In this document: positions 56,534 to 64,000 of the stretch, piece by piece
How positions within the stretch are numbered: the stretch's first letter is position 1
How the letters are laid out: every line of letters begins with the position of its first letter
Source: Pseudomonas sessilinigenes
Lineage (GTDB): Bacteria; Pseudomonadota; Gammaproteobacteria; Pseudomonadales; Pseudomonadaceae
NCBI RefSeq assembly: GCF_003850565.1
Contig: NZ_CP027706.1
Span: 4,216,001 to 4,280,000, forward strand
Direction of reading: 5' to 3'
DNA length: 64,000 nucleotides
The notes under the pieces: model-generated
Database searches by the model: none
The model's input: the letters and a program-made list of their open reading frames with translations, nothing else
What the model was told of the DNA's origin: nothing
Translations under genes and position numbers: made by a program

Positions 56534-57445
56534 CTACAGCTCAATACTCATTCCGTCGTAAGCCACTTCCACCTTTCGGCGTACCAGTTCGGCACGTTCG
56601 GCGGAGTCTTCGTCGAGGATCGGGTTGGTGTTGTTGATGTGGATAAGCACCTTGCGCTGGCGTGGCAGCTGTTCCAGCACTTCGAGCATGCCGCCGGGGC
56701 CGTTCTGCGCCAGGTGGCCCATCTCCCGGCCGGTACGGGTGCCGACGCCACGGCGCTGCATTTCGTCGTCTTCCCACAAGGTGCCGTCCACCAGCAGGCA
56801 GTCGCTGGCGGCCATGATCTGCAGCAGCGGCGCGTCCACCTTGCCCAGGCCCGGTGCGTAGAACAGCTTGCCGCCGGTGCGCAGGTCCTCGACGACCAGG
56901 CCGATGTTGTCGCCCGGGTGCGGGTCGAAGCGATGGGGCGAGTAGGGCGGTGCGGCGCTGCGCAGGGGCAGCGGGGTGAAGCGCAGGTTGGGGCAGGCAG
57001 GCACGCTGAAGCTCTGGTCCAGTTCGATGCGGTTCCATTGCAGGCCGCCGTTCCAGTGGCTGAGCATCTTGAACAGCGGGAAGCCGGTGCTCAGGTCCTC
57101 GTGGACCATGTCGGTGCACCAGACCTGATGCGGGCAGCCTTCGCGCAGGCTGAGCAGGCCGGTGGTGTGGTCGATCTGGCTGTCCATGAGGATGATGGCG
57201 CTGATCCCGGTATCACGCAGGGCTCGGCCGGGTTGCATGGGGGCAAAGCCCTGCAGTTGGGCGCGAATATCCGGGGAGGCGTTGCACAGCACCCAATTCA
57301 CCCCGTCATCGGAGATTGCAATGGACGACTGGGTACGGGCCTGGGCGCGCAGGCTGCCGTCGCGAAATCCCGCGCAGTTCACGCAGTTGCAGTTCCACTG
57401 CGGAAAACCACCGCCGGCGGCGGAACCTAGAATCTGGACAAACAT
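56534..57445 (-). CDS. pqqB: PqqB, metallo-beta-lactamase-fold hydroxylase
   Basis: Protein of 303 residues needed for PQQ synthesis, reported to act as an iron-dependent hydroxylase on the crosslinked tyrosine. N-terminal [18 protein letters not shown] (CxCxxC zinc site), then metallo-beta-lactamase-fold elements [16 protein letters not shown] (Asp/His ligands), [10 protein letters not shown] and a C-terminal HINNTNPI ligand region. It starts 103 bases after pqqA, across an attenuator hairpin. Confidence 0.95.
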   Translation of the reverse strand: MFVQILGSAAGGGFPQWNCNCVNCAGFRDGSLRAQARTQSSIAISDDGVNWVLCNASPDIRAQLQGFAPMQPGRALRDTGISAIILMDSQIDHTTGLLSLREGCPHQVWCTDMVHEDLSTGFPLFKMLSHWNGGLQWNRIELDQSFSVPACPNLRFTPLPLRSAAPPYSPHRFDPHPGDNIGLVVEDLRTGGKLFYAPGLGKVDAPLLQIMAASDCLLVDGTLWEDDEMQRRGVGTRTGREMGHLAQNGPGGMLEVLEQLPRQRKVLIHINNTNPILDEDSAERAELVRRKVEVAYDGMSIEL

Positions 57446-57494
57446 GGACGCTCCCTGGGCTGTGACTTGAAGATTGTGGACGACTGAAAATGAA

Positions 57495-57519
57495 AACGCC
57501 CCGGACGGGCCGAGGCGTT
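57495..57519 (-). terminator. Attenuator hairpin between pqqA and pqqB
   Basis: A 10-bp stem (AACGCCTCGG / CCGGGGCGTT on the transcribed strand, one G-T pair) with a five-base loop, followed by TTC and then T-rich sequence. It should partly stop transcription after pqqA, giving more precursor peptide than enzymes. Confidence 0.75.
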
Positions 57520-57548
57520 GCGCTGGATGTTCCGACCGAGGTCAGAAA

Positions 57549-57623
57549 TCAGCGGCTGGCGAAGTACATGGTGACTTCGAAGCCGATGCGCAGATCAGTG
57601 TAAGCAGGTTTGGACCAAGTCAT
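57549..57623 (-). CDS. pqqA: PqqA, PQQ precursor peptide
   Basis: Ribosomal precursor of PQQ, 24 residues, [19 protein letters not shown] followed by YFASR. The crosslinked pair is Glu16 and Tyr20 in the conserved E-V-T-M-Y segment; all PQQ carbon and nitrogen come from these two residues. The 157 bases up to the pqqF stop (57624-57780) probably hold its promoter; an AT-rich TATACATATA lies at 57662-57671 and a CCCAT-A-ATGGG palindrome near 57724-57734, neither clearly assignable. Confidence 0.97.
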   Translation of the reverse strand: MTWSKPAYTDLRIGFEVTMYFASR

Positions 57624-57780
57624 GAAAGTGCTCCATTGAGGTGGGTGGGACGGGTGCTGCCTATACATATAGTCCACCTCCGGGCGGAGATGTTCAGATG
57701 CTTAGGCGGCTATCTTACTAAATTCCCATAATGGGTTGTCCGCAATTCTTCAAGAAAGCTTATTGCAACGCCGGTAATGA

Positions 57781-60246
57781 TCATGTTGCCGCTTGCCAGG
57801 GCGAACCCGGGCAAGGGCCGTTGGCCAGGGCCCTCCAGCCTCCGGCCGCCTGCTGCAATTGCTGGGCGGCCCGGATCACCGCGGTGGGCGTCAGGGCTTC
57901 GATGCTGGCCTGCAGTTGTTGCAGATAGTCCGACGGATGGCCAGCCAGGCGTGCTTGCCACAGCAGTTGTGCCGCCTGTTCCAGGGGCAGCTGGGCTGGC
58001 TGCAACTGCTGGGCCAGGGCCTGGCGCTGTTCGACCCAGGCCTGGGCATCGAGAGCCTGCAGGCGTTCGGGCAATTGCTGGAGGAACTGTTCCAGGTGGC
58101 CCAGGATCTCGACGAGACTGCTGTTGGGCGACTGCACGCCGAACAGCAGGCCGGTGCGGCCATCGCGTTGACGCACCGCGCTGAAGACGCCGTAGCCCAG
58201 TTGCAGCTCGACCCGCAGGCGCTGGTAGAACGGGGTCTGGCAGAGTTGCCCCAGCAGGCGCCAGGCCGCTTCGTCGGCCAGCAGGCTCGATGGGCTTTGG
58301 CAGAACAGCAGCAGTGCCTGCTCTGCGCTGTCCATGGACACCGTCTGCCAGGCATGGCCGGTTTGCGCCAGCAGCGCCTGGCTCAGCTGGGTATCCGCGG
58401 TGCCGGGCATTCGTTGTAGAGATCGGGCCAGTGCATCTTGCATGTGGGCCGGCACGGCGACCGCCAATCCGTCCCAGCGGGTCTGGTCCCACAGTGCTTG
58501 CAGGGCCTCGGCGGTCAAGGCTTCGCCCCTGTCGGGCAGGGGTTGTTCGGCGAAGGCCTTGAGCAGTTGGCGCAGGGGCATTGGCGGCGCCTCTTCGTTG
58601 CCTTGGCCTGCTTGCCAGAACGCCGGCGCGGGTTGTGCCAACTGCTGCAAGGCCTGTTGCAGCACTGCGGGCATGGGCTGGTGCAGGCCGCGCAGTTGCA
58701 GTAGCCAGTCTGTGCCAGAGGCTGTGAAGCTCAGCTCCACCCCGGCTTGCCGGGCATCGTCGGCCAGAGCCCCCAGGCTGCGCTGCAAGCGCTGGTGCCA
58801 GCCGCTCGGGATTGCTGTGGCCAGGCGCCAGCGCAACAGTAATTGCCCTTCGCCGCTATCGGCGGGCAATGCCTGGCTGTAGCTCAGGGCCGAGTGCTCG
58901 CGTCGGCCCCGGCTACGGTCCTGGGCGAAGGTGCGCAACCCGCGGTGTTTACTGCTCTGTCCGCGAATCAGGCCCGCCGGGGGCGCCTCTGTGGGGCTGC
59001 GCAGGAAGGGGTTGGCAGGTGGCAGCTGCCAATCGCCACTGAAACTGTCCACAGCCTGGGGCTGCAATTGCCGCAGCAAGGCCTGGAGGGCTGCAAGCCC
59101 GCAGTCGTCCAGGTCCTGGGCGGTATGGCCGCTATCCCGGCGTGCCAGTTCCAGGGCGCTGCCGACCTGCACGCGACGTTGTTGCAACAGGGCGTACTCC
59201 TCGCGCAATGGCGGCCAGTCGCCCTGGGCGGTGAAGAACCCCAGCCAGTCCAGCAACAATTGGCGAACCTGTTGCTGCGCTTCGCGGCTTGCCTGGTTCA
59301 ACTGCAATTCCAGGTGCAGCAGCCCCTGGCCGGCAAACTGATACAGCGCCTGGGCCTTGAGGCTGTGGGCCAGTGACTGTTGTTGGAGCTTGGCGAGCAA
59401 TCCGCCGGGTTTGCCCGATTGCAGCCAGGTACAGAGGAAGTCCAGCGCCGTATCGGCGCCCTGCGGCAACTCTTCAAGGGCGAACACCAGGTCCAGGCGC
59501 TGGCCGTCCAATCGTTGATAAGGGTTGGGTCCAGTGGCCAGCAAAGGCGGTGGGGGCGCTTGCTCCCGGCGTTGGCCCGCTGGCAAGCCAGCGCCGTAGC
59601 GTTCGGCCAGGGCCCTGAGTTCGGCCACAGGCTGTGGCCCGGCCAGGCTCAAGGTCATCTGCCCGGCCTGGTAGAAATCATCATGGAATTGCCGCAGGCC
59701 TTGCTGGAAGGCGGGGCTGGCCAGGTTCAGGCTGTAGCGATTGCCCGCATGGAAGGCCCGCAGCGGATGGGCCGCGGACAGGCCGTCGAACAAGGCGAAC
59801 TGGCGTTGGGCCGTGGCATCGCGGGACCAAGCGAGGAATTCCGCATGGAGCACCTCGCGCTCGCGCCGTTGTTCGGCGAGGTCCAGGCGGGGCCGGGCGA
59901 GCATGTCGCACAGGCGCTCCAGTCCTGCGGCGAAGGCATTGGCCGGCAGTTCGAAAAAGAACTCGGTGCTGCGCTCGCAGGTCTTGGCGTTCAGTTGCCC
60001 GCCCTGGGCGCGAACATAGGCCATCAACCCCTGATCGGCAGGAAACCGCTCGGTGCCGAGAAACAGCAGGTGCTCCAGGAAGTGCGCCAGGCCCGGCCAG
60101 GCCGGTGGTACGTCATGACTGCCAGCGGCGACCCGCAACGTTGCGGCGCAACGCTTGAGGTGAGGGGCATGGCGCACGGAAACCTGCAGGCCGTTGGCCA
60201 GGGTTTCCAGGTGGGGCAGGGGGTGGTTCGGCGCGGGCATGGGCAC
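57781..60246 (-). CDS. pqqF: PqqF, M16 family zinc peptidase
   Basis: Pitrilysin-type peptidase of 821 residues thought to release the crosslinked Glu-Tyr dipeptide from PqqA. Inverted zinc motif HFLEH at residues 55-59, with the downstream glutamate in the CERSTEFFFEL segment. Further M16 and PqqF C-terminal domains follow; the C-terminal half is a degenerate, Gln/Leu-rich repeat of the fold (LQQALQQLAQ and similar). It precedes pqqA on the same strand, so the cluster reads pqqFABCDE plus the S9 peptidase. In-frame ATGs at 60246 and 60240 are both possible. Confidence 0.93.
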   Translation of the reverse strand: MPMPAPNHPLPHLETLANGLQVSVRHAPHLKRCAATLRVAAGSHDVPPAWPGLAHFLEHLLFLGTERFPADQGLMAYVRAQGGQLNAKTCERSTEFFFELPANAFAAGLERLCDMLARPRLDLAEQRREREVLHAEFLAWSRDATAQRQFALFDGLSAAHPLRAFHAGNRYSLNLASPAFQQGLRQFHDDFYQAGQMTLSLAGPQPVAELRALAERYGAGLPAGQRREQAPPPPLLATGPNPYQRLDGQRLDLVFALEELPQGADTALDFLCTWLQSGKPGGLLAKLQQQSLAHSLKAQALYQFAGQGLLHLELQLNQASREAQQQVRQLLLDWLGFFTAQGDWPPLREEYALLQQRRVQVGSALELARRDSGHTAQDLDDCGLAALQALLRQLQPQAVDSFSGDWQLPPANPFLRSPTEAPPAGLIRGQSSKHRGLRTFAQDRSRGRREHSALSYSQALPADSGEGQLLLRWRLATAIPSGWHQRLQRSLGALADDARQAGVELSFTASGTDWLLQLRGLHQPMPAVLQQALQQLAQPAPAFWQAGQGNEEAPPMPLRQLLKAFAEQPLPDRGEALTAEALQALWDQTRWDGLAVAVPAHMQDALARSLQRMPGTADTQLSQALLAQTGHAWQTVSMDSAEQALLLFCQSPSSLLADEAAWRLLGQLCQTPFYQRLRVELQLGYGVFSAVRQRDGRTGLLFGVQSPNSSLVEILGHLEQFLQQLPERLQALDAQAWVEQRQALAQQLQPAQLPLEQAAQLLWQARLAGHPSDYLQQLQASIEALTPTAVIRAAQQLQQAAGGWRALANGPCPGSPWQAAT

Positions 60247-60288
60247 ATCCAGGACAGAGAGGTGCCCATGCTAGCGGATATCCCGGGA

Positions 60289-61083
60289 TCAGCGCTTGCC
60301 CAGCGCCGTGTAAAGCTCGGGACGACGGTCGGCCAGGTAGCGATTCAGCGCCCGGGATTCGTTCATCAGTGCTCGGTCCAGGGTGCCGATGATCAGGGCC
60401 TCGTCCAACCCGGCCAGGGCGATGCGGCTGCCATCCGGGGCCGCGATGCTGCTCTGGCCACAGTAGCGGATCTGGTCTTCCTGGCCGCAGTAGTTGGCAT
60501 AGGCCACGTAGCACTGGTTCTCGAAGGCCCGGGCACGGATCGTGACATCAGCGACGAAATCGTAGGGAATCATGTTCGCCGTCGGCACCAGGATCAGTTC
60601 GGCGCCGGCCAGGGCCAGGCGCCGGGCGTTCTCCGGGAACTCGATGTCGTAGCAGATCAGGAAGCCGAGCTTCCAGCCGTTGAGCTCCACCAGGGGGAAG
60701 TCGTCTGCGCCGGCGCTGAACATCGAATGGTCCAGGTCGCCGAACAGATGGGTCTTGCGGTAGTTGCACAGGCGCTGGCCGCTGGCGTCGATCAATTGCA
60801 CGGAGTTGTAGATCTGGCCATCGGCGCTGCGCTCCGGATAACCGTAGAGAATGGCCATCCCGGTGGACTGGGCGATGGCGGCGATACGTTGGGCCGCCGG
60901 GCCGTCCTGGGGCTCGGCCAGCGCACTGACGGCCTCCAGGCCGATGTTGTAGCCGCTGAGGAACATTTCCGGCAGCACCAGCAGGTCGACTGCGCTGGCC
61001 TGCGTGGCCACCTGCTGCAGCCGATGCAGGTTAGCGGCTACGTCCAGCGGCTGTGGAGGGCACTGATACAGGGCGACACGCAT
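60289..61083 (-). CDS. davA: 5-aminopentanamidase (delta-aminovaleramidase)
   Basis: Nitrilase-superfamily amidase of 264 residues converting 5-aminopentanamide to 5-aminovalerate and ammonia in lysine breakdown. Catalytic Glu39 (LPEMFLSG), Lys110 (YRKTHLFG) and Cys144 (LICYDIEFPE). The ATG at 61083 has AGGAG at good distance; the GTG nine bases upstream is less likely. Its gene follows davB on the same strand, with 111 bases between that contain a hairpin. The P. putida pair davB-davA is in the same position beside pqqF. Confidence 0.93.
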   Translation of the reverse strand: MRVALYQCPPQPLDVAANLHRLQQVATQASAVDLLVLPEMFLSGYNIGLEAVSALAEPQDGPAAQRIAAIAQSTGMAILYGYPERSADGQIYNSVQLIDASGQRLCNYRKTHLFGDLDHSMFSAGADDFPLVELNGWKLGFLICYDIEFPENARRLALAGAELILVPTANMIPYDFVADVTIRARAFENQCYVAYANYCGQEDQIRYCGQSSIAAPDGSRIALAGLDEALIIGTLDRALMNESRALNRYLADRRPELYTALGKR

Positions 61084-61105
61084 GTTCTTCACTCCTCTGA
61101 CTTGC

Positions 61106-61130
61106 GGTGGCGGCTATCTTCGCCGCTACC
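61106..61130 (-). other. Hairpin in the davB-davA spacer
   Basis: GGTGGCGGC and GCCGCTACC pair over nine positions (one G-T) around a seven-base loop, 23 bases before the davA start. It has no T-run; it could stabilise the davB message or tune davA translation. Confidence 0.4.
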
Positions 61131-61194
61131 ACAGGCTCGGGCCAAGCCCGTTTGGCGCCTTTGCAGGTGCCGGGTCGGCCGGCCCCGGTGTGGC

Positions 61195-62877
61195 TCAATC
61201 GGCCAGGGCAATAGGGCCTATCTCGTTGAACACATCGCCCGGTCCCGGATTCTCCGGATGGGAGGCGCCGCCGAAGTGTTTCATGATGCCCCACACCGCA
61301 TTGAGGGAGGTCTGTACCGCACCTTCGACCCAGGCTGGGGTCCAGGACACATCGTCGCCAGCGATGAAGATACCGCGCTGCTCGGCCGGCATGTCGTCCT
61401 GCATGAAGTGTGCATACATCCGCTGGTTGTAGCGGTAGTGGCCCGGCAGCGCGCCCTTGAAGGCACCGAGGAAGTGCGGGTCGGCCTCCCAGGAGACGGT
61501 GATCGGGTTGCCGATGACGTGGCCGGCGATGTCCACCTTCGGGTAGACCTTCTTCAATGCGTCCAGCGCAAGCTGCACACGTTTTTCCACCGGGTGCGGC
61601 AGCATCTTCATGGCATCGCTCATCCAGGAGTAGGACAGGCAGATCACCCCTGGCTTGTCGTCGCCGTTGTCGAACAGGTAGGTACCGCGAGTCAGGCGAT
61701 CGGTGAGGGTCATGCTCATCACGTCGCGACCGGTCTGCGGGTCCTTGTCCTTCCAGAATGGCCGGTCGACCATGACGAAGGTCTTCGACGATTGCATGTA
61801 GCGGGTGCGGTCCAGGGCCATCCACATCTTCTGCGAGAACAGCGCTTCCTCGCACTCGATCTGGGTGGTCAGCAGCCAGGTCTGGCAAGTGGCCAATACC
61901 GCCGCGTAGTGGCGAGTATCGCCCCAGTAGTCGGTAACGGCGAAGGTGCCATCGGCGGCGCGGGCGATCTTCTTCACGCCGGGGCGCGGTGCGCCGTTGT
62001 GCAGCTTGGCCAGGGAGGTACCGGCCGGCCAGTGGGCGCATTGTTCCGGGATGTGGCTCCAGATGCCGCGGGGCACTTGTTCGACGCCGCCCACCACCAG
62101 GTGCTGGTGGTCGTCGCAGTTGGTCATCACCACGCGGAAGATTTCCAGCATGGAGTTGGGGAAGTCCGAGTCCCAGCCGCCGGTGCCGAAGCCTACTTGG
62201 CCGAAGATTTCGCGGTGGCGGTAGGACAACTGCGAGAACGCCTTGGAGGTGGCGACGAAGTCATAGAAGGTGCGGTCGTCCCACTTGGGCACCAGCTCGT
62301 CCCACAGGGCCTTGAGCTTGAGCGTGTCGCGCTCGCGGATGGCGTCCTGGATCTGTGAGAAGCGTGCACCGTCTTCCAGGGCATCGGCCCAGGCCCGGGC
62401 CACTTCGCGGAAGATTTCCGGCAGATCGTCCATCTTCTCGGCGTAGTGGCTGGTGCCTTCCAGGTCGACCACGGTGCTGCCCGAGGCTGGCGTCAGCGGG
62501 TTGGGGAAAGGACGGGTTTCCAGGCCGAGCTTGTCGACGTAGTGGTAGAAGGCGGTGCTGGACACCGGGAAGCGCATGCCACCCAGCTCGGCGATGATGC
62601 CGTCGGCGCCTTCGAAGGTTTCCGAACGCAGGCGGCCGCCCATTTTCGATGCTTCGTAGACCACTGGCTTGAGGCCCATCTTCATCAATTCATAGGCTGC
62701 AACCAGCCCGGAGATGCCGGCGCCGACGATCGCCACTTCGGCGCCGTGCTGGGCCTTGGGAATGCTGCCCAGGCCGGCGGGGTGCTCGATCCAGTCATCG
62801 AAGGCGAAAGGGAAATCCGGGCCGAAGATGGTGATCGGTTTCTTGCCGTCTGCAGGATGGCGATTGTTCTTGTTCAT
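61195..62877 (-). CDS. davB: L-lysine 2-monooxygenase
   Basis: Flavoprotein of 560 residues that oxidatively decarboxylates L-lysine to 5-aminopentanamide, first step of the aminovalerate route. Amine-oxidase fold: dinucleotide motif VAIVGAGISGLVAAYELMKMG (about 47-67), the GGRLRS motif near 82, ELGGMRFPVSS near 98 and the C-terminal FAD segment IFIAGDDVSWTPAWVEGAVQTSLNAV. Close relatives act on tryptophan or arginine; pairing with davA and the adjacent Lrp regulator favours lysine. The ATG at 62877 follows AAGG. Confidence 0.93.
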   Translation of the reverse strand: MNKNNRHPADGKKPITIFGPDFPFAFDDWIEHPAGLGSIPKAQHGAEVAIVGAGISGLVAAYELMKMGLKPVVYEASKMGGRLRSETFEGADGIIAELGGMRFPVSSTAFYHYVDKLGLETRPFPNPLTPASGSTVVDLEGTSHYAEKMDDLPEIFREVARAWADALEDGARFSQIQDAIRERDTLKLKALWDELVPKWDDRTFYDFVATSKAFSQLSYRHREIFGQVGFGTGGWDSDFPNSMLEIFRVVMTNCDDHQHLVVGGVEQVPRGIWSHIPEQCAHWPAGTSLAKLHNGAPRPGVKKIARAADGTFAVTDYWGDTRHYAAVLATCQTWLLTTQIECEEALFSQKMWMALDRTRYMQSSKTFVMVDRPFWKDKDPQTGRDVMSMTLTDRLTRGTYLFDNGDDKPGVICLSYSWMSDAMKMLPHPVEKRVQLALDALKKVYPKVDIAGHVIGNPITVSWEADPHFLGAFKGALPGHYRYNQRMYAHFMQDDMPAEQRGIFIAGDDVSWTPAWVEGAVQTSLNAVWGIMKHFGGASHPENPGPGDVFNEIGPIALAD

Positions 62878-63043
62878 GGCTGACCTTGGCGGGCGGCTCA
62901 GCGAAATGCTGAGTATAGGAAAAGGTGGCAGCCATTCTAGAGAGGGGTGTGCTCGTAAATAAGACGCAAATTGTCGTCGTTATGCATTGTTATTTATCAA
63001 TATGACGAATTATTCGAGCATGTTGACGAAATCTTGCCAGGCC

Positions 63044-63505
63044 CTAGAGCGCATGCCCGCGATCGATCTTGCTGCTGAGGATGATCGAGGTGGTGGTCTT
63101 TTCCACGCCGTCGACACTGCCGATCTGGTCCAGCAGTTGATCCAGCTGTTCCGGGGATTCGGTGCGCAGCCAGGCCACGTAGTCGAATTCGCCACTGACC
63201 GCGCACAGTTGCTGGACCTGGGCCATGCCACTCAAGCGGCGCAGGACTTCCTTGCCGGAGCGCGGTTGGACCTTGATGCCGACATAGGCCTGCAACCCGC
63301 CATCGATCACCCGCTGGCCCAGGCGTACGCCATAGCCGGTAATGACCCGGGCCTTTTCCAGGCGCGCCAGGCGCGAGGTCACGGTGGTACGGGCGATGCC
63401 CAGTTGCCGGGCCAGCATCGCCACGCTTTCGCGTGCGTTGATTTGCAGGGCGGCGATCAGCTGACGGTCGACTTCGTCGAGAACGGGAGGACGGCTATCG
63501 GACAA
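63044..63505 (-). CDS. Lrp/AsnC family regulator of the dav genes
   Basis: Regulator of 153 residues from a TTG at 63505 that has GGAG ahead; a GTG at 63538 would add eleven residues. N-terminal helix-turn-helix (about 8-60, DEVDRQLIAALQINARESVAMLARQLGIARTTVTSRLARLEK) and C-terminal RAM ligand domain (about 70-150). It lies upstream of davB on the same strand with a 166-base AT-rich gap (62878-63043), where it probably binds. Lysine or aminovalerate would be likely effectors; this is inference from position. Confidence 0.9.
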   Translation of the reverse strand: MSDSRPPVLDEVDRQLIAALQINARESVAMLARQLGIARTTVTSRLARLEKARVITGYGVRLGQRVIDGGLQAYVGIKVQPRSGKEVLRRLSGMAQVQQLCAVSGEFDYVAWLRTESPEQLDQLLDQIGSVDGVEKTTTSIILSSKIDRGHAL

Positions 63506-63599
63506 GATGGGCTCCAGCGCGGTGGTCGGGGAGCGCACATGTTAGCGCCTCCCACGGCCCGCCGCTCGTCGCCGGGAGCTGCCTTTGGGCGACGCGGGC

Positions 63600-64000
63600 T
63601 CAGGCGGGAATGACCTGGGCGAAGGCGTGGCGAAAGCGCTGCATGTCCTGCTCGTCGCCGATGCTGACCCGTGCCCAGTTCGGCCAGCTGTCCCAGACCC
63701 GACCGATCTTCACTTGGCGTGCCGCCAGGGCATCCACCACGTCCTGGGCCGGGCGCTGGACATCGACCATGAAGCAGTTGGCCTGGGAGGCGGTGCAGTT
63801 GAACCCGCGTTGCTGCAACCAGGCGATGGTCGCGTCGCGCAATTGTTGGTTGTGTCGCTTGCGCTCGGCCAGCAGGTGCGGGTCTTCCAGGCTGGCTAGC
63901 CCTCCCAGCAAGGTCGACGCCGCCGGCACGTTGTAGCCGCCGTAGGTTTCCAGGCGCTCGAGCAGCGCCGGCTGGCCCACGGCTAGCCCCAAGCGAGCCC
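63600..64000 (-). CDS. Class I/II aminotransferase (HisC-like), 5' part cut off
   Basis: The C-terminal 133 codons of a PLP aminotransferase; the frame stays open to the right edge. The visible start ARLGLAVGQP matches the segment just after the PLP lysine in histidinol-phosphate aminotransferase-like enzymes (GLAxxRxG type). The end contains ANCFMVDVQRPAQDVVDALAARQVKIGRVWDSWPNWARVSIG, with the conserved Arg near WARVSIG that binds the substrate carboxylate. Next to an Lrp regulator and davBA it may act in amino acid breakdown, but substrate cannot be read. Confidence 0.85.
   Translation of the reverse strand, partial: ARLGLAVGQPALLERLETYGGYNVPAASTLLGGLASLEDPHLLAERKRHNQQLRDATIAWLQQRGFNCTASQANCFMVDVQRPAQDVVDALAARQVKIGRVWDSWPNWARVSIGDEQDMQRFRHAFAQVIPA

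Noticed and set aside
59380..62358. A 992-codon open frame antisense to pqqF, davA and davB
   Set aside because: It spans three well-supported genes, has no recognisable domain and arises from third-position GC bias on the opposite strand, a common artefact in Pseudomonas.

Overview
The window is 64 kb of chromosome from a fluorescent-group Pseudomonas. It is GC-rich and densely coded. Its gene order matches, as I remember those genomes, the P. aeruginosa PAO1 stretch around creBCD, fiuA, glcB and bio, and the P. putida KT2440 stretch from bio to pqq and davBA. I saw no tRNA, rRNA, insertion sequence, prophage or CRISPR array. Species is not resolved.

Layout. 1-3790: a cut fasciclin-domain gene, a DUF2780 secreted protein, and a DUF350 / DUF1190 / ATP-grasp trio like E. 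coli yjfL-ygiB-ygiC. 3931-8653: the aliphatic amidase operon amiEBCRS, with a promoter and the leader hairpin on which AmiR antitermination acts. 8685-13869: an acyltransferase, then a formamidase-like hydrolase, an AraC regulator, an FAD monooxygenase and a cofactor-free dioxygenase of the 3-hydroxy-4-quinolone ring-opening family. The last four look like a 4-quinolone (possibly alkylquinolone signal) degradation locus, the most interesting accessory region here. 14101-18307: a retropepsin-like protease gene and creBCD. 18473-25095: a glutathione S-transferase gene and a Fiu-type iron system (fiuI sigma factor, fiuR anti-sigma, fiuA receptor, PepSY protein) headed by a Fur-box candidate.

25201-37738 is mostly housekeeping: a DEDDh exonuclease translationally coupled to a cNMP/CBS/DUF294 protein, a lone receiver protein, malate synthase G, gcvR, rarD, srkA, a Tat-exported PhoX-type protein, a ModE regulator and comF. 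37701-42412 is the bioBFHCD operon, whose BirA operator lies inside the start of comF. 42520-48606 holds a small conserved protein and two acyl-CoA dehydrogenase paralogues (fadE type, the first under twin PsrA boxes) flanking a membrane diguanylate cyclase with a perfect CRP/Vfr site. 48844-54312 holds a LysR regulator, a class III aminotransferase with a glutamine-amidotransferase-like protein that has lost its catalytic triad, a Pmp3 peptide and an S9 peptidase. 54278-60246 is pqqFABCDE, with an attenuator hairpin after pqqA. 60289-63505 is lysine catabolism (davA, davB and an Lrp regulator). A cut aminotransferase ends the window.

The genes fit a metabolically broad soil or rhizosphere pseudomonad: amides, lysine, fatty acids and glyoxylate feed carbon and nitrogen metabolism, PQQ serves periplasmic dehydrogenases, and several regulatory sites can be read directly from the DNA. 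Family and motif statements rest on the sequence and remembered family knowledge; no search was run.
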